A stretch of 64,000 nucleotides of DNA from Glycomyces arizonensis DSM 44726 (lineage in GTDB: Bacteria > Actinomycetota > Actinomycetes > Mycobacteriales > Micromonosporaceae). Position numbers and translations under genes: made by a program. This document shows, one piece after another, positions 17,073-25,372 of the stretch. Under the pieces are notes generated by a model. That model had not been told where the DNA came from. It saw nothing but the letters and a program-made list of their open reading frames with translations, and did no database searches. The stretch spans positions 293,088 to 357,087 of the forward strand of contig NZ_AXWO01000004.1 of NCBI RefSeq assembly GCF_000482705.1, written 5' to 3'. How positions within the stretch are numbered: the stretch's first letter is position 1; each line of letters starts with the position of its first letter.

Positions 17073-18239
17073 ATGCCCACGTATCGAGAAGCGCTCTCGG
17101 CCAACCCCACCGCGTTCGTCGACTACGCCGCGCAGATGACCGCCGCGGGCGCCGACCTGACCGAGCACCGCCTCGCCTACGGCGAACAGGTCGCCTCGCT
17201 CAACATGCACTGGCAGGACGAGGCCAACACCGCATTCAACACCGAAGTGGACACCGTCGGCGCCCACATCGACGGCCTCGCCTCGCAGACGGCGGCCACC
17301 GCCGGGCAGCTCAGCGCGGCGGGCGCCGCGATGGAAACCGCGGTCACGGTCCTGAAGGGAGCCGACGCCGCGATCCACGCCGCCGGCTTCGACGTCCAGC
17401 CCGCGCCGCAGGTGGTCCTCAGCGCCGCCCAGCGCGTGGCGATCGCCATGGCCGGACCGTTCGGGTTCCAGGTCCAGGCGGCGCTGGAGGCCACGGCGCT
17501 CGCGGCGACGACGGGCCTCCAGGCCGTCCTCGCCGGTCTCAACTCGACGGACGCCCAGGCGGCGGCCGCCTTGAGCGCCGCGGCGGGCGCGTTGCAGCCC
17601 TTGGGTTCCAAGACCTCATCGACCGGCGAGGACATGCGGCACCTGATGGCCGAGGACCATTCGGGCGCCCCCGCGGGCGAGGAAGCCGGAGAGGAAGAGG
17701 CCGCCGAGGAGGAACAGGAGCCGACCGAGGAGGAGGAAGCGCCCTCGGAGCAACCCGAAGACCGGCAACAGCCTCCCACGCAGCCGCAGACCCCGCAGCA
17801 GCCGACGATGCCCCAGACACCGATGCCCCAGACGCCCTCGGGCCTCGATGACCTCCAGCGGCCCGAACTGGACGACCCGTGGGCCGACACCGAGCTCCCC
17901 GACCCCGAGGACCTCTCCGGCGGCCTCGCCTCAGGCGCGGGCGGTCTCGGCGCCGGCAGCGGCTTCGGCGGCGGCTCCGGCCCCGCGGGCGGCCTCGCCT
18001 CGTCCGGCCCCGCCACTGCCCCGACTGCCACAGGTCTCGGCGCCATGTCGGGCGCCGCACCGGCCGCGACCGTCGGCGGCACCGGCAGGACCGGCGCCGG
18101 TTCGTCCATGATGGGTGGAGGAGGCGGCCGCGGCGCCGGGAAGGCCGACGACGAGACCACCAGGGAATCGAAGCTCACCGAGGACCCCGAAGACGACGTC
18201 TGGGGCATCGGCGGAGGCGACGACGACCCGTACGCCTGA
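17073..18239 (+). CDS. WXG100-like protein with long Pro/Gln/Gly-rich C-terminus (putative ESX effector)
   Basis: A 388-residue protein. The N-terminal 100 residues form a WXG100-type hairpin with LNMHWQDEANTAFNTEVDTV (W-x-D in place of W-x-G). A second hydrophobic helical region follows to about 200, then an acidic/Pro-Gln segment (DRQQPPTQPQTPQQPT), a Gly-rich segment, and the tail VWGIGGGDDDPYA. That tail matches the end of the divergent gene at 15012 in the form VWG-x5-DDP-[FY]-x. It is co-transcribed with the EspC-like gene. Export and function are inferred. Confidence 0.75.
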   Translation: MPTYREALSANPTAFVDYAAQMTAAGADLTEHRLAYGEQVASLNMHWQDEANTAFNTEVDTVGAHIDGLASQTAATAGQLSAAGAAMETAVTVLKGADAAIHAAGFDVQPAPQVVLSAAQRVAIAMAGPFGFQVQAALEATALAATTGLQAVLAGLNSTDAQAAAALSAAAGALQPLGSKTSSTGEDMRHLMAEDHSGAPAGEEAGEEEAAEEEQEPTEEEEAPSEQPEDRQQPPTQPQTPQQPTMPQTPMPQTPSGLDDLQRPELDDPWADTELPDPEDLSGGLASGAGGLGAGSGFGGGSGPAGGLASSGPATAPTATGLGAMSGAAPAATVGGTGRTGAGSSMMGGGGGRGAGKADDETTRESKLTEDPEDDVWGIGGGDDDPYA

Positions 18240-18274
18240 GTGCGCGGCGAGCGCCGGGGAAGGGCGCAGGCGGC

Positions 18275-19018
18275 TCAGAGCGCCGCTTCGAGCTCGCCCC
18301 GGTGCTCCGCCACCCACTGGCGGCATTCCCCGATCCAGGCCGGGGTGCCCCTCTCGCGGAGGCGGACCATCGCCGCCTCGCCCGCCGCCGCTTTCGATTC
18401 GATGCCGCGACGGCAGCGGTCCTGCCATCCCAGAACGGCCTCGACCAGTCGGCCGCGCCGGTCCCGGTCGAGGCCGTAGGCGTCGCAGACCAGCCGCATC
18501 CGCCGCGCCGTCTCGGCCGGATCGGTGGCCAGAGGGCCGAGCCGGAGATGCTGCCAGCACAGGTGCGCGAGGTCGTCGATCCGCTCGCCCGGCGCGGCCG
18601 TGTCCCAGTCGATGAGCGCCACCGGCAGCGCGCCGGCGCCCTCGCCCGCGTAGACCGTGTTCTTCGGCGACAGGTCGTTGTGGCACACCGTCTCGGCCTC
18701 GCCCGAGAACGCCGCGTCGGCGGCGAGATCGTGAAACTCCCGCACCATCGCCGCCAACTGCTCCAGGCTCGCGTCCGACTCGGCGTAGGGGGATCGGTCC
18801 TGCTCGATCGCGGCATGTCCTTCGAAGAAGCTCAGCATCTCCCGGCCGTCCTCGTCGATCCCGAGGAAGCGGGGCGCGCCGCCCCAGCCCCGGTCCTCGA
18901 AGTGCCGCAGCAGGCGGTGGACGAACGCCGAATGCGCACCGAGCGGACGGCGGACGCTGCCGTCCTTCAGCACCACGTCGTTGACGAGACCGCCGGGCAG
19001 GGGATGTTCATCGGCCAT
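18275..19018 (-). CDS. Aminoglycoside phosphotransferase (APH)-fold kinase
   Basis: A 247-residue protein from the ATG at 19018 (MADEHPLPGG); an in-frame ATG at 19051 would add 11 residues. The kinase-fold catalytic loop is VCHNDLSPKNTVY (H-N-D-x3-N) and the metal-binding Asp lies in VALIDWDTAAPGERIDDLAHL. These are the hallmark motifs of the APH/choline-kinase superfamily; the Lys-containing N-lobe is short. It follows the ESX operon tail to tail. The real substrate may be a small metabolite rather than an antibiotic. Confidence 0.88.
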   Translation of the reverse strand: MADEHPLPGGLVNDVVLKDGSVRRPLGAHSAFVHRLLRHFEDRGWGGAPRFLGIDEDGREMLSFFEGHAAIEQDRSPYAESDASLEQLAAMVREFHDLAADAAFSGEAETVCHNDLSPKNTVYAGEGAGALPVALIDWDTAAPGERIDDLAHLCWQHLRLGPLATDPAETARRMRLVCDAYGLDRDRRGRLVEAVLGWQDRCRRGIESKAAAGEAAMVRLRERGTPAWIGECRQWVAEHRGELEAAL

Positions 19019-19103
19019 CGGGCCAGTCTCTTCCCGGACCGCCCCGGCCACAAGGCCTTTTCGGGCGGCGCTCCCTCAGCGGAGCGGCCCCGGAGGGCGA
19101 CCC

Positions 19104-19790
19104 TCACGCCTTCCCCTCCCCGAAGCACCTCGCGACGAGGTCGGCGATGACCGCCGCCGCCCGCTCCTGGACGGTCCTGATCACCGCCGCCGTCTCCGCG
19201 GCGAGCGTCTCGCAGTCGTAGTCCAACGTGGCGTTCGGCACCAGGAACTTGCACTCGGTCAGGCGGCCCTCCAGGTCCACCTCCGCCGAGCACAGCTCGT
19301 CGGCGTCGGTGTGCTCGACGCGTTCGCCCGCGCGGGCGTCCAACTGCGCGCGCAGCACCGCGAACCCGGGGTCGTCGGCGCCGCCCCGGTACAGGGCCGC
19401 GCCGACCCGCTCCAGACGGGCCGCCTCCCCGGCGCGCGCCGCCTCGGCCGCCGCCCACGCCTCCACCACCGCCCCGGCCACCACCGGGTTGCTGAGCCGG
19501 TCGATGGTGGGGCTGAACGCGAGCGACGTCAGGCGCCCGGTGTAGTCCAACCGCAGCCAGACCACCCGCTCGGGGTCGGTGCCGTCGAACGTCGACCGCG
19601 TCAGCTCGCCGAGCAGCGCCTCGGCGCGGTCGGCGCGCTGCCGCGCCGCCTCCACCGTCTCGCGCGCGGGCGCCAGCTCCACTGCGCGCCTCGCCGAGTC
19701 GCGGGCCGCGCCCGCCGGGAGCCGGTCGATCGCGCGCCGACCGGCGGCCAGTCGCTCCTCGTAGTCGTCGGGGACGTCGAGACGGTCCAT
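19104..19790 (-). CDS. YbaB/EbfC-like protein of ESX cluster
   Basis: A 228-residue protein from the ATG at 19790 with an AGAGGAAG site. It has an N-terminal coiled-coil (RAVELAPARETVEAARQRA) and two segments resembling the YbaB DNA-binding fold (VVWLRLDYTGRLTSLAFSPT and AEVDLEGRLTECKFLVPNAT). Duplicated YbaB-like folds of this kind recur beside WXG100/ESX genes in actinomycetes. Function in those loci is not established. It lies 85 bp upstream of the APH gene on the same strand. Confidence 0.7.
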   Translation of the reverse strand: MDRLDVPDDYEERLAAGRRAIDRLPAGAARDSARRAVELAPARETVEAARQRADRAEALLGELTRSTFDGTDPERVVWLRLDYTGRLTSLAFSPTIDRLSNPVVAGAVVEAWAAAEAARAGEAARLERVGAALYRGGADDPGFAVLRAQLDARAGERVEHTDADELCSAEVDLEGRLTECKFLVPNATLDYDCETLAAETAAVIRTVQERAAAVIADLVARCFGEGKA

Positions 19791-19875
19791 CGGTCTTCCT
19801 CTCTGTGCCTGCTGCGCGGATGAGCGCGGACAGTGCGAATGCTCGCGCGCCGCTTCCCCGGTCCGTCCCCGATCG

Positions 19876-19887
19876 GTCACGGATCGG
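19876..19887. promoter_or_regulatory. GTCACGGATCGG motif shared with ESX divergent promoter
   Basis: This 12-bp word matches 16614-16625 exactly. Both sites also have a TCCCCGA word close by. It lies 71 bp upstream of the chosen start of the STAND regulator. A common binding site for that regulator is possible but unproven. Confidence 0.4.
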
Positions 19888-19957
19888 AGGACCCTGCCAT
19901 CGAGCTCGCATGTGGGACACTGGAATACGGATGCCCCCAGCAGTAAGGCCGTTCCAC

Positions 19958-22771
19958 ATGCCAGTACTCGACGCCCGCCTGCTCGGCCCCTTCGAGGTCC
20001 GCGTCGACGGCGAACCGGTGACCGTCCCGGGGCGCAACGCCCGCAAAGTGCTCGTCATGCTGCTCGACGAGGCGAACCGGCCGGTGCAGATCACCGGTCT
20101 CGTCCGCGGCCTGTGGGAGGACGCCGAGCTCCCCGACGACCCGCGGAAGCGGGTCAGGAACCTCGTCGGCGAGATCCGCAAGACCCACCGACTGCTCAAG
20201 GACCGGCTGGAGACGGTCAACGAGGACGCCTACCGGTTCACCGTCGCCGAAACGGAGCTCGACGTCCTGCGCCGCGACGCCGCCGAACGCCGGGCCCGCA
20301 GTCTGCGCGATTCCGGCGACCTCCAAGAGGCCGCCGCGCAGCTGCGGAGCGCGCTCGCCGAATGGCGCGGCCCGGCCCTGGCCGGCATGTCCGGCCGGAT
20401 GATCGAATCGATCGCCCGCACCCTGGACGACGACCGCCTCCCGCTGCTCGAGCAGCGGTTCGACGTCGAGTTGGAACTGGGCCGCCACGGCCAGCTCGTC
20501 GGCGAACTGCGCCAGATCGCCCGGGTCCACGCCGGCGACCAGCGCTTCGCCTTCCAGCTCATGCTCGCCCTCCACCGCACCGGGCAGCCGTCCGAGGCGG
20601 TCAAGCACTTCGCCGCGCTCAGGCGGCGCCTCGCCGACGAATTCGGCATCGACCCCGACCCGCGCCTGGTCGAACTCAACGCCGCCATCCTGAGGAACGA
20701 CCCGGCGCTGGACCCGCCGCCCACCGGCACCGCCCCGGCCGCCCCGCAGCCGCGGCGGGCCCCGATCCCGTTCACGCTCCCGCCGGCCCCGGCACGCTTC
20801 ACCGGCCGCGAATTGGAGCTCCGGGCACTCGACGCGGCCCTGGACGCCGCCGCGGGCCAGGCCGGGCTCGCCGTCGTCAGCGGCATGGGCGGCGTCGGCA
20901 AGACCTCCCTGGCGCTCCGGTGGTCCCACCGGGTCGCCGAGCGCTTCGGCGACGGCTGCTTCTACTTCGACCTGCGCGGCTTCGACCCGGTGGCGTCCGA
21001 GACCGGCCCGGGCCCGGCGCTCGGCAAGGCCCTGCGCCGCCTCGGCGTCGACCAGCACCACCTCCCCGGCGACATCGAGGAGCAGGCCGACCTCTACCGC
21101 ACCATGCTGGCCGGGCGCCGCGTCCTGGTGGTGCTGGACAACGTGCGCGACGCCCAGCAGGTCCGCCCGCTCCTGCCCGGCTCGGCAGACAGCTTCACCG
21201 TCGTCACCAGCCGCAACCGGCTCATGGGCCTGATCGGCCTGGACGGCGCCCTTCCGGTGCCGCTCGGCGTGCTCACCCGCGAGGAGTCGACGGCGGTCCT
21301 GCGCCGCTTCGTCGCGGGCGACCTCGCCGAGTCCAGGGCCGCGCGGCGGATCGTCGCCGTCTGCGCCGGGCTGCCGCTCGCGCTGTGCCTGGTGGGGGCC
21401 TGGGCCGCGGCGAACCCCGGCCTCCCGCTCTCCTCGCTCGCCGATCGGCTCGAATCGACCGGCAACGTGCTCAGAGTGCTCTCCTCCGACGACCCCACGT
21501 TCGACCCCCGGACCGTCTTCTCATGCTCCTATCAAGAACTCGACGCGCGAGAGAGGAAGGCGTTCCGCCTGCTCGGCCTGCACCCCGGCCCCGACATCAC
21601 CGCGGCGGCCATGGGCAGCCTCGCCGCGGTCGCGCCCAGGGAAGCCGAGGAGACCCTGCGGGCGCTCGCCACCGTGCAGCTCGTCCACGAGCACCAGCCG
21701 GGCCGGTTCACCATGCACGACCTGTTGCGGGCCTTCGCCGTCGAACGACTGGAGGCCGAGGTCGACGAGGCCGAGCGGTCGCAGGCCGTGCGGAGGATGC
21801 TGGAGCACTATGTCCACACCGCCGACCGCGCGGACCTCTTGCTGGCGTCCTACCGCGATCGGATCGACCTCGGCGAGGTCGCCGCGGGCGTCACGCCGGA
21901 GCCGATCGGCGACGCGGGCGCGGCCCGCCGCTGGTTCGAGGCCGAATACCAGGTGCTGCTGGCGCTCGTGCGGCTCAAGGTCGAGCCGGTTCACGACAGG
22001 CGCATCTGGCAGCTCGCGTGGTGCCTGGCCGAGTGCATCATGGCGCGGCACCGGGCGCAGGACTTGATCGACTGCCAGTCGGCGGGCCTGGCGGCCGCCC
22101 GCAGGAGCCGGGACGTGTTCGCCGAGATCATCTCACTCGGCTACCTCGCCGGAGGGCTGCTCTACCTCGCGGACCGCGACGCCGCGGTGGTCCGCCTCGA
22201 CCGCGCGATGGCCCTGGCCGAGGAGCACGGCATGCCCTGGGCGAAGGGCTTCGTGCTCCACGCGATGTCCCTCTGCGAGGGCCGCGACGGACGCGACGAG
22301 GAGGCGATCGAGCAGGCGAGGCGCGCTCGCGAGCACTTCATGGAGGCCGGCGACGCGATCTGGACGATGCGGACGGAGCACGTGATCGGCTGGCACAGCG
22401 CCCGGATCGGCGATCTCGCCGAGGCGCGCACGTGCTTCGGACGGATGCTCTCCGCCGGGCGGGAGAGCGGCGTCGCGGTCGCCGAGGCGACCGCCCTGTT
22501 CGGCTTCGGCTACATCGCCCACCGCGAGCGCCGCTTCGACGAGGCGCTTCGGTGCTACAGCGAGGCCCGAGACCTGTACGACGCGCCCGGCATGGAGAGC
22601 AGCGTGGCCTACGTCGACGAGCACATCGGCGACACCCGGCACGCGATGGGCGACCGAGCGGCGGCTCGCGCCGAATGGGAACGGGCCCTGCACTCCTACC
22701 GGGCACTCGACCTCACCGTGGACACCGGCCGCGTCCAGCGCAAGCTCGACGGCGGCCTCGAAGTCGCTTAA
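19958..22771 (+). CDS. AfsR/SARP-family STAND transcriptional regulator (BTAD-NB-ARC-TPR)
   Basis: About 937 residues from the ATG at 19958 (MPVLDARLLGPFEVRVDG); the frame is open to 19805 without conserved residues. The N-terminal OmpR-like DNA-binding domain and BTAD span about residues 1-250 (FAALRRRLADEFGIDPDPRL closes the BTAD). The NB-ARC NTPase has GMGGVGKT at about 309-316 and VLVVLDNVRDAQQV as Walker B. A winged-helix and TPR repeats run to the C-terminus (about 650-937). It is a signal-integrating activator of the SARP/AfsR type. Its promoter shares a 12-bp word with the ESX promoter, so it may control that cluster. The stop overlaps the convergent gene. Confidence 0.93.
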   Translation: MPVLDARLLGPFEVRVDGEPVTVPGRNARKVLVMLLDEANRPVQITGLVRGLWEDAELPDDPRKRVRNLVGEIRKTHRLLKDRLETVNEDAYRFTVAETELDVLRRDAAERRARSLRDSGDLQEAAAQLRSALAEWRGPALAGMSGRMIESIARTLDDDRLPLLEQRFDVELELGRHGQLVGELRQIARVHAGDQRFAFQLMLALHRTGQPSEAVKHFAALRRRLADEFGIDPDPRLVELNAAILRNDPALDPPPTGTAPAAPQPRRAPIPFTLPPAPARFTGRELELRALDAALDAAAGQAGLAVVSGMGGVGKTSLALRWSHRVAERFGDGCFYFDLRGFDPVASETGPGPALGKALRRLGVDQHHLPGDIEEQADLYRTMLAGRRVLVVLDNVRDAQQVRPLLPGSADSFTVVTSRNRLMGLIGLDGALPVPLGVLTREESTAVLRRFVAGDLAESRAARRIVAVCAGLPLALCLVGAWAAANPGLPLSSLADRLESTGNVLRVLSSDDPTFDPRTVFSCSYQELDARERKAFRLLGLHPGPDITAAAMGSLAAVAPREAEETLRALATVQLVHEHQPGRFTMHDLLRAFAVERLEAEVDEAERSQAVRRMLEHYVHTADRADLLLASYRDRIDLGEVAAGVTPEPIGDAGAARRWFEAEYQVLLALVRLKVEPVHDRRIWQLAWCLAECIMARHRAQDLIDCQSAGLAAARRSRDVFAEIISLGYLAGGLLYLADRDAAVVRLDRAMALAEEHGMPWAKGFVLHAMSLCEGRDGRDEEAIEQARRAREHFMEAGDAIWTMRTEHVIGWHSARIGDLAEARTCFGRMLSAGRESGVAVAEATALFGFGYIAHRERRFDEALRCYSEARDLYDAPGMESSVAYVDEHIGDTRHAMGDRAAARAEWERALHSYRALDLTVDTGRVQRKLDGGLEVA

Positions 22772-23775
22772 GCCGTCTCGCCTTCGAAGGTCGTGGCGAG
22801 CAGCGCGTCGATGGCCGCCTGGCGGGAGTCGGTGCCGGACTCGGGCACGCTCGCCAGCCCGATGAAGCCGTTGACGCCGTCCACGTCCACCATCACGACC
22901 GCGACGTCCTCGTAGAGGTCCTCGCTGTTGGGGCTGGACGTCCACGACACGGTGGCCTCCGCCAGCACTGCCGGCCGGCCGTCCACCTCGGTGTCGGTGA
23001 ACGTGGTCTCGGAGACCGCGAGGCCTTCGGTGCTGCCGAAGGCGAAGCCCGAGGTCCACGCGTCCATGGCGCCGCCCGCGCTGCCCTGCAGGTCGGCCGG
23101 GTCGTACGGCGTGTAGGCCGAGTTGACGACGCCGACCTCCATGTAGGAGATCCAGTTGTCGGTGTGGTAGATGCAGTAGGCGTGCGCGTCGTCGCTGATC
23201 TTGCCCGCGGTGCCGGGGCCGCTGTAGAACTCCCACGGATCACCGGGGTTCGGCGTCGTCGCCCCGAGGGAGTCCACGGTCAGGGCGTCGCCGCCCGGTG
23301 CGGGCGCCTCGGTCTCGCCGCTGTCGTCGTCGGGCGATTCGCCGTCCTCGCCGGTGCTCTCCTCGGTGGCCTCGCTGGTGGTCTCCTCGTCGGCGGTCGT
23401 GGTGCCCTTGTCATCGTCGCCGCCCAGCAGCAGGTATCCGGCGACGCCGCCGCCGATCATCAGGATGAGGACGACGACGATGAGCACGGCGGTGCCCGCA
23501 CTGCCCTTGCTGGTGGACTGCACCGGCGGGGGGCCGTACTGGCCTCCGTACGGGTCGGGGAAGCCCTGCTGCGGCGCGTACCCGGGTTGGGGAGCGTACC
23601 CGTGCTGCTGCGGCGGATATCCGCCCTGGCCCATGTCGGGCTGCGTGTACTGGGGCGGCTGCGCGCCGTAGTCCGGGCCGACCTGCCCGGGAGCGTAGCC
23701 GTCGGCGGGCGGCTGACTGTACGGCTGGGGCTGGCCGTAAGGGTCACCCGGTTGGCCTTGCGGGGGGTATGTCAT
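22768..23775 (-). CDS. Pro/Tyr/Gln-rich single-pass membrane protein with extracytoplasmic domain
   Basis: A 335-residue protein. The cytoplasmic N-terminus is a PQPGY/QPY-type repeat region (residues 1 to about 85). One transmembrane helix follows (TAVLIVVVLILMIGGGVAGY), then an acidic Thr/Glu linker and an external domain of about 190 residues of unknown family (LTVDSLGATTPNPGDPWEF and onward). This architecture is common in actinomycetes and often called DUF-like or putative membrane protein. The stop overlaps the regulator's stop by 4 bp within CTTAAG. Function unknown. Confidence 0.85.
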   Translation of the reverse strand: MTYPPQGQPGDPYGQPQPYSQPPADGYAPGQVGPDYGAQPPQYTQPDMGQGGYPPQQHGYAPQPGYAPQQGFPDPYGGQYGPPPVQSTSKGSAGTAVLIVVVLILMIGGGVAGYLLLGGDDDKGTTTADEETTSEATEESTGEDGESPDDDSGETEAPAPGGDALTVDSLGATTPNPGDPWEFYSGPGTAGKISDDAHAYCIYHTDNWISYMEVGVVNSAYTPYDPADLQGSAGGAMDAWTSGFAFGSTEGLAVSETTFTDTEVDGRPAVLAEATVSWTSSPNSEDLYEDVAVVMVDVDGVNGFIGLASVPESGTDSRQAAIDALLATTFEGETA

Positions 23776-23830
23776 GTCTCGAATCGTAACCGGGTTTTCC
23801 CACAGGTGCAGCCGCCAGTGCCGCGCACCG

Positions 23831-23912
23831 CTATATCTTATAGAGTATATTCTATAAGATACTTATAGCTTATAAGCTGCCCTGGACTCTTATACTATAT
23901 AGTCTATAAGGT
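23831..23912. repeat. AT-rich TATAG/CTATA island 2
   Basis: About 80 bp composed mainly of CTTATAG, TATTCTATAAG and complementary words, interrupted by GCTGCCCTGGAC. It lies between the start of the membrane-protein gene (23775) and the remains of a GH13 gene (24083-24508), so at the 3' side of a former minus-strand gene. Same word set as islands 1, 3 and 4. Confidence 0.75.
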
Positions 23913-23995
23913 GTCTTTCCTGGCGAAGCGACAGCCGCGAATCGGACAGGCCAAAGCGGTGGAACCGGGCATCCCGCGCCCCGATGGAGAACGAT

Positions 23996-24030
23996 AAACC
24001 GGGACGGACGCTGACCGTCCGCCCCGGTTT
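23996..24030. terminator. Hairpin downstream of the GH13 remnant
   Basis: AAACCGGG-A-CGGACG (23996-24010) pairs with 24015-24030 over 15 bp with one mismatch and a 4-nt loop. Its position after the decayed minus-strand amylase gene suggests the old terminator. Nothing else is recognised in 23913-24082. Confidence 0.55.
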
Positions 24031-24082
24031 CAGGGATCCAAAAGTACCCCTTAGTATTCCTGGCCTGTCAAGGCCCGAATCG

Positions 24083-24508
24083 TTAGCTACGGAACCGATC
24101 CGCTCCGCCACTTGGCGCTGCGGTCATGGCTCCGGCCTTCAGCTCACGAACACCGCCACCGTCCTGCCCGGCACCGCCGATGCCCCCGTCGAGCTTGTAG
24201 GCGAGGGCGTCGCCCCGCAGGTGCAGGCCCCCGTCCGTTCCATCGTTCGGCGACGCTTGCGAGCCGTCAGTTTGCCCAGCGCCGCCGGTGTTGTTGGACG
24301 GGGCGCCGTCGGCGAAGCGGTCGGTCATGACGAAGTAGAACTGCTCGGTCGCGTCCTCTGCGGCGGTGGCGTAGGAGGCGAGCTGGGCCTCGGTGGGTTC
24401 GTCCTCTCAGGACGCTTCGCCGCCGGGCGGGTCGTCGGGGGCGGTGCGGGCGGTGAGTGCCGGTGCCCAGACCAGCACTCCCGCCGCGTATCGGGTGGTA
24501 CGCCGCAT
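24083..24508 (-). pseudogene. Decayed secreted GH13 alpha-amylase-type gene (N-terminal remnant)
   Basis: From an ATG at 24508 (GGAGG upstream) the minus strand reads a signal-peptide-like segment, MRRTTRYAAGVLVWAPALTA, then meets an in-frame TGA after 33 codons. The same frame continues with TEQFYFVMTDRFADGAPSNN and TGG, the conserved first strand and loop of secreted GH13 amylases/pullulanases (YFVMTDRFANGDPSNDTGG type). After that the similarity degrades (LHLRGDALAYKLDGGIGGAG recalls the GGDLxGLxxKLDYIKGLG step) and the frame stops at 24083. The rest of the roughly 450-residue-or-longer enzyme is gone. The in-frame stop and the truncation both support a pseudogene. Confidence 0.75.
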
Positions 24509-24641
24509 TGCGTTTCATCCTCCGGGGTTGGACGGGGGGCACGGAGCCGATCGCCGCCTCGCGGGCAGCGCCGAAGGCGCGCGAGACTCCGCGTGCGCAA
24601 GAACATACCATCTATGTAATTTTGTTACAAAACTCTAGTAA

Positions 24642-24684
24642 TGCGTTGCAACAACGCGTTGTGTCAATGACGTGTTGCCGCAAC
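24642..24684. promoter_or_regulatory. Palindrome cluster upstream of the GH13 remnant (LacI-type operator region)
   Basis: Three palindromes in tandem: GCGTTG-CAA-CAACGC (about 24643-24657), the perfect ACAACGCGTTGT (24651-24662), and GTTGC-C-GCAAC (24674-24684). TTGCAA/GTTGC-type palindromes are typical LacI-family operators of maltose/starch genes. The first two overlap. The region appears to have outlived its structural gene. Confidence 0.6.
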
Positions 24685-24687
24685 GGC

Positions 24688-24909
24688 TCAGTGGCGCTCG
24701 TCCTCGAGGATGCGCGTCGGGACCGGCTCGGGGTGCTCGTAGTGGATGGCCTCGGTCGGCAGCGGGAAGTTCGACCGGCCGAACGGCGAGGCGGCGCCGA
24801 TGGTGCCGGAGGTGAATTCGGCGACTTCCAGGTGGCCGGGCTTCACCGTGCGGTTGCGGGTCTTGACATCCTTGTTGGCCTGCTGGTCGGCCTTCTTCAC
24901 ATCGGTCAT
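24688..24909 (-). CDS. Small hydrophilic hypothetical protein
   Basis: A 73-residue product from the ATG at 24909 (MTDVKKADQQANKDVKTRNR). It is Lys/Asp/Glu-rich at the N-terminus, with a Pro-rich end (LPTEAIHYEHPEPVPTRI). It lies 10 bp beyond the yidD stop on the same strand and may be its operon partner. The codon pattern looks coding; no family recognised. Confidence 0.6.
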   Translation of the reverse strand: MTDVKKADQQANKDVKTRNRTVKPGHLEVAEFTSGTIGAASPFGRSNFPLPTEAIHYEHPEPVPTRILEDERH

Positions 24910-24919
24910 GCCCCGAATG

Positions 24920-25372
24920 CTATCGGGGGCCCTCGCGGCCGGGAACCGGATCATGCGTGCCCGGCGTCACTCCAGGTCTGCAGCGGAACACGCGTGCCGC
25001 CGCCAGGCGCCCGCCGACCCACAGCCCGTAGCGGCTGACGGCGCGGTAGCCGTACCCCGAGCAGGACGGGACGTACCGGCACTGCACCGAGACTCGCGGG
25101 GAGAGCCGGCGCCGGTAGGCGGCGATGGCGTGCAGCCCGATCAGGCGGGGGAGCCGACGGTGACTCATGCGGGCGCGTTCGAGGCGCTCGGGGGTGAGCC
25201 GGGCGAAGTCGAAGACGGCCGCAAGCGAGTACGGGCCCGCGTCGGACGTGCCGCCGCAGGCCCGCGAGCACGCGTTGCACGGCCCGCCGGGGTCGCAGGC
25301 GGCCTCCAGCGGGGTGCCGCAGCCGGTGGAGCATCCCGGCTCGTACACGCTCGAGCAGCCTGACAGATCCAC
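24920..25372 (-). CDS. yidD: YidD-type membrane protein insertion efficiency factor with Cys-rich N-terminal extension
   Basis: The last 80 residues carry the whole YidD (HAEMOLYTIC/DUF37) signature: AIAAYRRRLSPRVSVQCRYV, PSCSGYGYRAVSRYG and RVFRCRPG. YidD assists YidC-dependent insertion of membrane proteins. From the GTG at 25372 the product has 150 residues, including an unusual leader of about 68 residues with eight Cys (CSSVYEPGCSTGCGT, then CDPGGPCNACSRACGG). From the internal ATG (MSHRRLPRL) it would be a standard 82-residue YidD. The leader reads as real codon use but lacks a clear ribosome site. It is not linked to rnpA/yidC here, so it may be a second paralogue. Confidence 0.8.
   Translation of the reverse strand: MDLSGCSSVYEPGCSTGCGTPLEAACDPGGPCNACSRACGGTSDAGPYSLAAVFDFARLTPERLERARMSHRRLPRLIGLHAIAAYRRRLSPRVSVQCRYVPSCSGYGYRAVSRYGLWVGGRLAAARVFRCRPGVTPGTHDPVPGREGPR

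Noticed and set aside
24407..24409. Selenocysteine reading of the TGA in the GH13 remnant
   Set aside because: The gene is also truncated and degenerate downstream, and amylases have no selenocysteine at this place.
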